A stretch of 64,000 bases of DNA from Phragmites australis. Its lineage: Eukaryota; Streptophyta; Magnoliopsida; Poales; Poaceae. The notes below the pieces were generated by a model, which worked only from the letters and a program-made list of their open reading frames with translations, was not told where the DNA came from and made no database searches. Numbering within the stretch: the first letter of the stretch is position 1; every line of letters begins with the position of its first letter. Of this stretch, positions 58,317-64,000 are shown piece by piece. The position numbers and the translations under genes were made by a program. The DNA is taken from positions 4,815,501 to 4,879,500 of the forward strand of contig NC_084932.1 in the NCBI RefSeq assembly GCF_958298935.1, read 5' to 3'.

Positions 58317-58553
58317 CGAACTGAGCTTAGCTCAATTGGTTAGCTTCCTTGTAGTAGAATCTGTCCACCTAGATTCGAGTCTCCGACTTAGCACATGTGC
58401 TCGTATTTTTGGCTAATTATTCTTTCAGTGGTAGGCGACGTGCATGTCGATAGAGAGACGTCTATAGTGACTTCGTCAATCCTACATTTATAGGGGTGAG
58501 TGTGTATGCGTGTGAGCGTCTCTGTCAGTACCATGTCTTGCAAAAGAAAAGTG
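58317..58553 (+). mobile_element. tRNA-derived SINE in LINE-2 tail
   Basis: A perfect 14-base direct repeat GTACTCTATTTTTT flanks it (58303-58316 and 58554-58567). The A box TTAGCTCAATTGGTTAGC (58327-58344) and B box GATTCGAGTCTCC (about 58372-58384) are clear. The body continues with GTAGGCGACGTGC, GATAGAGAGACGTCTATAGT and a TGTGTATGCGTGTGAGCGTC tail, which I recognise as a common grass SINE family layout. Confidence 0.88.
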
Positions 58554-58610
58554 GTACTCTATTTTTTTTTGCCCCTCTAATATATTTACAGGCAGCTCTC
58601 CTGAAAACGC

Positions 58611-60417
58611 ATAACGTAGGAAAAGTTGGAGATAAGAGACCGAGAGCTTAATTTGAAGAGCAACGTGGTGTCGATGATCCAATAAATGTGGTCCAACAAG
58701 TGTAGGGGAAACATGGACCGCCAGCCCATGAGAGGGGGTTGCACACGGATTTTATATCTGGGCCGATACTTGGAAACAGGCTAGCACCGTCCGCATGATG
58801 GGCCAGCTTGATACTTACTTTGCTTCCACTTCTTCCTTTCCCGGTCAATGGATCCAAGCCCACACCAAATAGTATAGGACGACAAATCCAACCCAGTCAC
58901 AGCTACAGTAAGAGCTGATCAGCTAAAGAACAACATCAGTTGGAGAGGAAGGCGAATGGAACGAGATCCTTTGACGTTATATCACGGTGACATGATCGCT
59001 GACATGTGGGCCAACTCTCCCGACGTAGTGTCAAAGGAGCCGCTTCCAATGCGAACAGGGAGAGAGACAAAAAAAAATCGGATATGGCGGAGGTGAGAAG
59101 CACTCGATTGGGCTACAGCAATCCCGTTATCAATTATTCCGCTTGCATTACATGCATTTCCGGTTCTTTAGCCTGCGACGATGACGCTCAGAGAGGCCAC
59201 AATGGCAACCCTACGTGCTACGCCTGGTCGCCTGAATGCCTTTGGGGCAGCAAAAGCAGCGTGCCAGGGTGGTCGTCACCGCGTTCTGCTCACACCGCTG
59301 CTGTGGCAGGGCCTAATTATCTGCTATGCTAGGAAAGCGTATCCATCCGAAATATGGGTCCCCAGTCCCATCCTGGTCCACGAGTGAATGCTGCCTCTCG
59401 ATCGGCTCGATTCAATTCGTCGGTTAAATGATCGCACCCTGCTGCGACAAACATGCAGTTCTGCGTTGCGACCGACCGGATCGGAATGCATCGACGACTA
59501 GTGCTAATTAATTCGATTCCTCTATTGGACTTAACCCCTGAAAGAAGGACCCACCTAATTCGCGCGTGCCCTCATACCACCCCCAACAGCCCCACACCTT
59601 TTCATTTTAAGAATCTTTTTCTCTCTTCATATTTTCTTTTTTAGAAAAGTTTGCATGAAAAAAGTTTAGCATGAAAAGTTTTGAGAAAAAATTTTGCTTT
59701 AAAAGTTTTGAGAAAAAATTAACGAGAAAAGTTTTCTTGAAAAAGTTTTAAAAAATTACGTGAGCCTCACATTATAGTCGTCGACGACTTGAACTCCGGC
59801 GGTCATGTGTGGAACAGGATTTCTGCTGAATGAATCCCGAATGTGACCCGGAATTCGGATGTGCGTGTACAAGGCTACAAACACATTCAGTGCATGACAA
59901 CTTGGAGTATCTGAAGCGTACAACTTACTAGGAGCTCAATCCGTAATGTGGAACGGAATTTTCTTGACGAAGGCCACGCACGTGAGCCAAATAGTGTGAC
60001 GTCAGAGTCGATCAGCCATCATTCTTGGAATCGGCTTAATACATTCATTTCAATTTTAATCAATCACATAATAATCGGACCAAGATACCCAAATCAGCTC
60101 TCACAACTCTTACACCCCAGGATCTTAATGGAACACTTGGGAGAAGGCATCGCGATCGGTCGAGCAGAGACCACCAAATTTAGGGAAGAAAAGAAAATCG
60201 CAAGAGAAGAAAACGACCTCGTCGATCGCCACGCCAACAACAACCGCGTCATCGGATCGAGTCATCTCCTCCGACGCCCCCGCTCGCTCGCCGGCGCCAC
60301 GGATCACTTCACCGTTCGCGCGTCGGAGCCTTTCATTATACCGGCCGGCCGGAGTAGTTAATGGACACCTAGCTAGCTAGCTAACTGACGTGCACCGGGG
60401 CAGGGCGCGCGCGGTGA
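58611..60417. other. 3' flank of the ABCG gene and intergenic DNA
   Basis: Mostly without recognisable features. 59640-59755 is a run of AAAAGTTTT-type words. 60040-60207 is shared with the 3' flank of the ABCG relic (48400-48575); the functional copy has about 190 extra bases (60208-60397) that the relic lacks. The ABCG polyadenylation signal should lie here, but I cannot single one out. Confidence 0.5.
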
Positions 60418-62105
60418 TCACGTCCTGACGCGGCGCAGCGCGAGGTATGCCAGCAGCCGGTAGCCGAAGAACATGGCGACGAGCGCGGCGACGCAGGCCC
60501 CCGGCCCGGCCTCGCCTTCCACGACCTCCGCCGGGAGCAGCCGGCTCAGGTTCCCGCCGTACTGCACGGAGATGAGCAAGCGGTAGCAGTAGTAGGTGAA
60601 GGAGGTGTACTTGGCCCACACCATGAACCCCGGCACGTTGTGCACGTAGAACCCGCCGGTGAGGAGGTACGCCAGCATGATCACCGTCACCAGCGTCGAT
60701 GCGCGCTTTGCGTCCATCATCACGGCGCCCACGGCGAGCCCGAGCCCCTCGGCGACCAGCACGTACGACAGGATCACCGCCATGGTGAGCGCGAACGCGG
60801 CGGGCGTCGGGTTCAGCCCGGCCATGAGGTACACGACCACCGTGAACGCCGTGGGCAGCGCCAGCTCCATGGGCAGGTCGCCGGCCATGCGCGACATGAA
60901 GTAGGACGACAGCGCGTACATGCCCGACGCGCGCTCCCGGGCCAGAACGGGCCGCTCCTGCGGGAACGTGAACACGGCGTTGAAGGACGCGAAGACGCCC
61001 CAGAAGATGGACACGAAGAAGAGCAGGCCCAGGCGGTCCTGCACCGCCAGCGGCGACGACCGCCACCACATCGCACCGGCCACCAGCGCCGGCGCGATGA
61101 TCTGGAACATGCGCAGCGACGTGAACGTCTCGTGCCGCCGCTCCTTGAGGCTGCGCCGGAGCAGGATCGCGAACTGGTTCCCCCAGCTCGTGCACCCGCT
61201 GCAGCTCTCCGTCGGCAGCTGCTCGCCGCCACTGCCGTTCTGCGCATGCTCCGCAGAGACGCCGGCGTTGATGGACGCCTTCACCCTGGGGGCGAGCACC
61301 TTGTTGTAAGACGAGATCAACGACTGCTTCACGTTGCCGCTTTCTGCTGCGCAATTGTAATCTGATTGAGCAAAGCCTGTACAACAACGGTGCAAAAAAA
61401 AGGAATTAGATAATAAGATCATTTTCTTAGGACGATAACGAGATAATATGAATCAAGAACAGGAAATGTATGCACAATATTGCTTTTTGAGATAATGTGA
61501 TGCTACACATTCCCTTTCCCAATCGTTTCGACATACATCCTACACGTGTCATACATCCTCTACTGCGCAATTCAAAAAAAATGTGTATTTTTTCACGGCT
61601 CCACGAACGTTAAACCGGGCACCAATAATCGACACCTATTTCGATTTGAACCCCGAGATGTGTTTTAGAAAAAAAAACACATTTACTGCTGGCCAATCGA
61701 TTTTTGATCCGACGGATGAGGAGGCAGCGAGATGTCACCGAGACCACTAACATTGCTCAAGCGACACATGAAAGACCTTTGGATAGATGGATCATGCACA
61801 AGATTTGGTTTGATGTGCTGGTGCACTGAGCAAATTAAAAAGAGGCGCAGAGCCACAAAGGAGGGAGGGCCCTCCAAAGAGGGCAAAATTTGCACCAAAA
61901 AATGATTCCTCCTGTCTAAAGCCGGCATGAGCAGGGGCATATATTTCCAAGAAGTCTAGTGAGACAAGCAATTGGAATAATATATACATACATATATATA
62001 TATATACGTATATGTACATATATATATATGTATATACATATATATATATGTGTGTGTATACATATATATACATATACATACATATAAACATACATACACA
62101 TATAA

Positions 62106-62136
<31 letters not shown>

Positions 62137-64000
62137 CATATACATATATATACATATATGCATATACATATACATATATGCATATACATATATGTACGTA
62201 TACGTGTATGTGTATATTTATGCATACGTATGTGTATATGTACGCATACATACATATATGTATGTATGCATACGCATACGTATGTGTATATGTACGCATG
62301 CGTATGTGTATATGTATGCATACGTATGTGTATATATGTGCATACGTATGTATATATATACGTATATATATATATATCCAAGTGCTGCTACAAGTATGAT
62401 GCATATACATCTGTTATATATATGTATATATATACGTGTATATATATATATATATATACCATGCATGTAAAAGAGGAAGAACCAGATCCAACTAAGTATG
62501 ATGCATATACATCTGTTATATATACGTATATATATATACGTATATATATACCATGCAGCACTTGGATATATATATCACGCCCTGAGAATTTGCTCATGCT
62601 GTCATGTATGACGCATCCACCATGCATGTAAAAGAGGAAGAACCAGATCCAACTAAAAGCTGCCACAAGTGTTGGATCCAAAATCCTATACCAGAGTGTA
62701 TTTATGTTTCAGTTCAAGGTCAGATTCATCCAAGTCGGTTCTATTAACCGGTGGTGCCTGTCAATAGGCATGTGTGACCTAGGTGGTGCCATAGTGATCT
62801 CCCTCCGCATGCTTATCCACGCGGAGGCACTGGGACATGTCACACAACTATATAAATCTTGGCTTGGAATAAAAACTTTGTACTATTGATCAGTACGGTT
62901 CAAATTCTAGCATGCTTGAAACCATGTTTTTTTTACCGGTAAATAAAATTTATCAAAGATTATCGGTAAATATGATTTATCGATATACTAAGACAAAATT
63001 GGTAATCATGATAATTTTTTCTACCGGTGTTCACCCGTAGACCGGGTAAACCGAATATATTGGATATACGAATTTTTTTTCCTACCGAAAACTAACATGT
63101 CACCGCATCGGCGAGGATGTAGAGAGATAGCGGATAGCCCGCACCACCGGGTTAGCGGGCGAGTCGCAGGGATGTAGGCATGTAGCTTTCTGCACAGTGC
63201 GATGATGTTCAGCCTCAGTGGCAGTGCCATAATCCCCATATTCAGTGACAGGTGTCCCCCACAGGTGTGATTTTCAACCATAAAAGTGCTTTGAACAAAA
63301 AAAAAGGGAGAGAACACTAGGGAGGGCAAGCACTCACCCTCTCCACTCTTTTCTTTTGCCCTTTCTCTCTCCTCCCCCTCCCTCTTTCTTGGGTGCACTC
63401 ACACTCACTCACTAGGTGTTCGTTCTCCTTTGTCCCCAGTGTGATGATTCATCTAATCCTCACAATTGCAAAAGGGGAACAAGAACAATCACACACATAC
63501 TCTACTGGTCGTCCTGACTTCGAAGCCACAACATACAACGAATTTGATGCCCCATCTTATTCTCTTTCTCTCTCTAGCTTGGAGTCACTCAATTGCCCAA
63601 CTTTGCCAGTTCTAGTGATTTGGTCAACCTAGATATCCTTTCCCATGTTAGGCACTAATACCACATGTTTAAGTTTGTTTCTGAATTTAATCCAACACCA
63701 TCTTGTTGAATTTGAACAGAAATATCTCTGTTGCTTCTTTTCTTGTTGTAGAGATTAGTTGGGAAGGTTCTTGCCTTTTCTGTTTTTTCAGAGCAAAAAA
63801 AAAAAAAAAAAAAAACCAGATATAGAAGGTTGTTGTAGTTAGCGTGCAGCAAGCACTCACCATTTGCGAGGTCGAGCATGAAGTCGGCCGGGTTGACGTG
63901 GAAGCCCGGCGCGAAGCCGACGGAGGCGAAGTAGTCCATGGCGTCACGGCTGGCGCCGTAGTAGAGGCAGCTGCCCTCGGCGAGCAGCAGCACCGAGTCG
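60418..64000 (-). CDS. ABC transporter G family half-transporter, ABCG25-like (3' part)
   Basis: Two exons are visible. The upstream one (64000-63861, open at the window edge) encodes [20 protein letters not shown] and [13 protein letters not shown], the region after the ATP-binding domain. It ends at a GT donor (GGTGAGT) at 63860. A 2484-base intron ends at AG (61377), and the last exon (61376-60418) keeps frame through [13 protein letters not shown], a cytosolic linker and the six-span membrane domain: [81 protein letters not shown], then a Tyr-rich loop and [18 protein letters not shown], stop TGA. The end [14 protein letters not shown] and the YCYRLL.xxQYG block are closest, from memory, to ABCG25, which in Arabidopsis exports abscisic acid at the plasma membrane. 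The subfamily is firm; the ABCG25 label and substrate are inference. No lesions were seen. Confidence 0.8.
61979..62460. repeat. TA / CATA / CGTATG microsatellite
   Basis: Nearly 500 bases made of TATATA, CATACATA, TGTATACG and GTATGTGTATATGTACGCATA words. It opens long spurious Tyr/Ile/His frames on both strands. Confidence 0.95.
62385..62660. repeat. Duplicated segments beside the microsatellite
   Basis: AAGTATGATGCATATACATC occurs at 62391 and 62493. ACCATGCATGTAAAAGAGGA...AGATCCAACTAA occurs at 62458-62495 and 62620-62657. CCAAGTGCTGC (62378) is inverted as GCAGCACTTGG (62556). Confidence 0.8.

Larger units (their letters stand above)
56786..58610 (+). mobile_element. LINE-2: 3' end of an L1-type element
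   Basis: Begins abruptly at the end of the ABCG relic with coding sequence for the 3' zinc-binding domain and continues into a pyrimidine-rich 3' tail (58240-58316 and 58554-58610). A PIF-type element (57345-58236) and a SINE (58317-58553) are nested in the tail. It is 5'-truncated as LINE copies often are; no poly-A or target duplication was defined. Confidence 0.75.
61377..63860 (-). other. Long ABCG intron with microsatellite core
   Basis: GT...AG intron of 2484 bases. It holds a TA/CATA microsatellite (61979-62460), duplicated 30-40-base segments (62390-62660) and a 21-base poly-A run (63796-63816). No complete element was recognised. Confidence 0.75.

Noticed and set aside
60377..61387. 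336-codon frame and other long frames overlapping the ABCG exon
   Set aside because: Shadows of the GC-rich ABCG exon; the Arg/His/Val-rich composition is not protein-like.
61916..62631. Long Tyr/Ile/His frames on both strands
   Set aside because: Products of the TA/CATA microsatellite.
1..64000. CRISPR array, operon-like or defence-type gene cluster
   Set aside because: Spaced direct repeats of the right size are absent; all repeats found are transposon ends, LTRs, microsatellites or local duplications, and gene structure is eukaryotic.

Overview
The window is a repeat-dense stretch of a grass nuclear genome. The evidence is the mixture of grass-type Mutator-like elements (MULEs), Ty1/copia and LINE remnants, Tourist, Stowaway and CACTA-type MITEs, tRNA-derived SINEs and short GC-rich genes in an AT-rich background. 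A panicoid grass is my guess; the sequence alone does not settle species. Only two loci look like ordinary plant genes: a small DUF688-like gene (17304-17951, +) and the 3' part of an ABCG half-transporter most like ABCG25 (60418 to beyond 64000, -). Almost everything else is transposon, transposon relic or duplicated noncoding DNA.

Layout. 523-7115: a broken, unidentified gene whose first exon is split by MULE-1 (561-6485, perfect 9-bp target duplication), which carries a decayed transposase, part of a plant mobile domain (PMD) and a GRF zinc-finger gene. 8.15-8.85 and 13.7-14.57 kb: two diverged copies of one noncoding block, separated by an LTR-retroelement-like relic (about 9.93-12.18 kb). 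16.2-16.5 kb: CACTA-type MITE. 17.3-17.95 kb: DUF688-like gene. 18.8-19.2 kb: MITE. 19.57-41.8 kb: what looks like a small tandem duplication bloated by insertions: LINE-1 (7.2 kb), Copia-1 (4.5 kb) and a hAT element (3.2 kb) in the first copy, MULE-3 (3.9 kb) in the second. 41.8-42.5 kb: Tourist-like MITE holding a Stowaway. 43.2-47.9 kb: MULE-2 with PMD and GRF genes but no transposase. 48.6-56.8 kb: a broken copy of the ABCG gene split by Copia-2 (TACTT target duplication), which itself holds a SINE and a 3.1-kb solo-LTR-like insertion. 56.8-58.6 kb: a LINE 3' end with a PIF-type element and a SINE nested in it. 60.4-64 kb: the intact-looking ABCG 3' exons, with a 2.5-kb intron full of TA/CATA microsatellite.

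How the parts relate. MULE-1 and MULE-2 look like complementary deletion derivatives of related Mutator elements with gene order transposase, PMD, GRF on one strand: MULE-1 keeps transposase, a PMD tail and GRF, MULE-2 keeps PMD and GRF. No element here appears able to move by itself: every transposase or reverse transcriptase frame has stops or frameshifts. I found no CRISPR, operon, phage or defence-like system, and no convincing undescribed biochemical system. The most informative content is the nested insertion history, readable because many target-site duplications are still intact.
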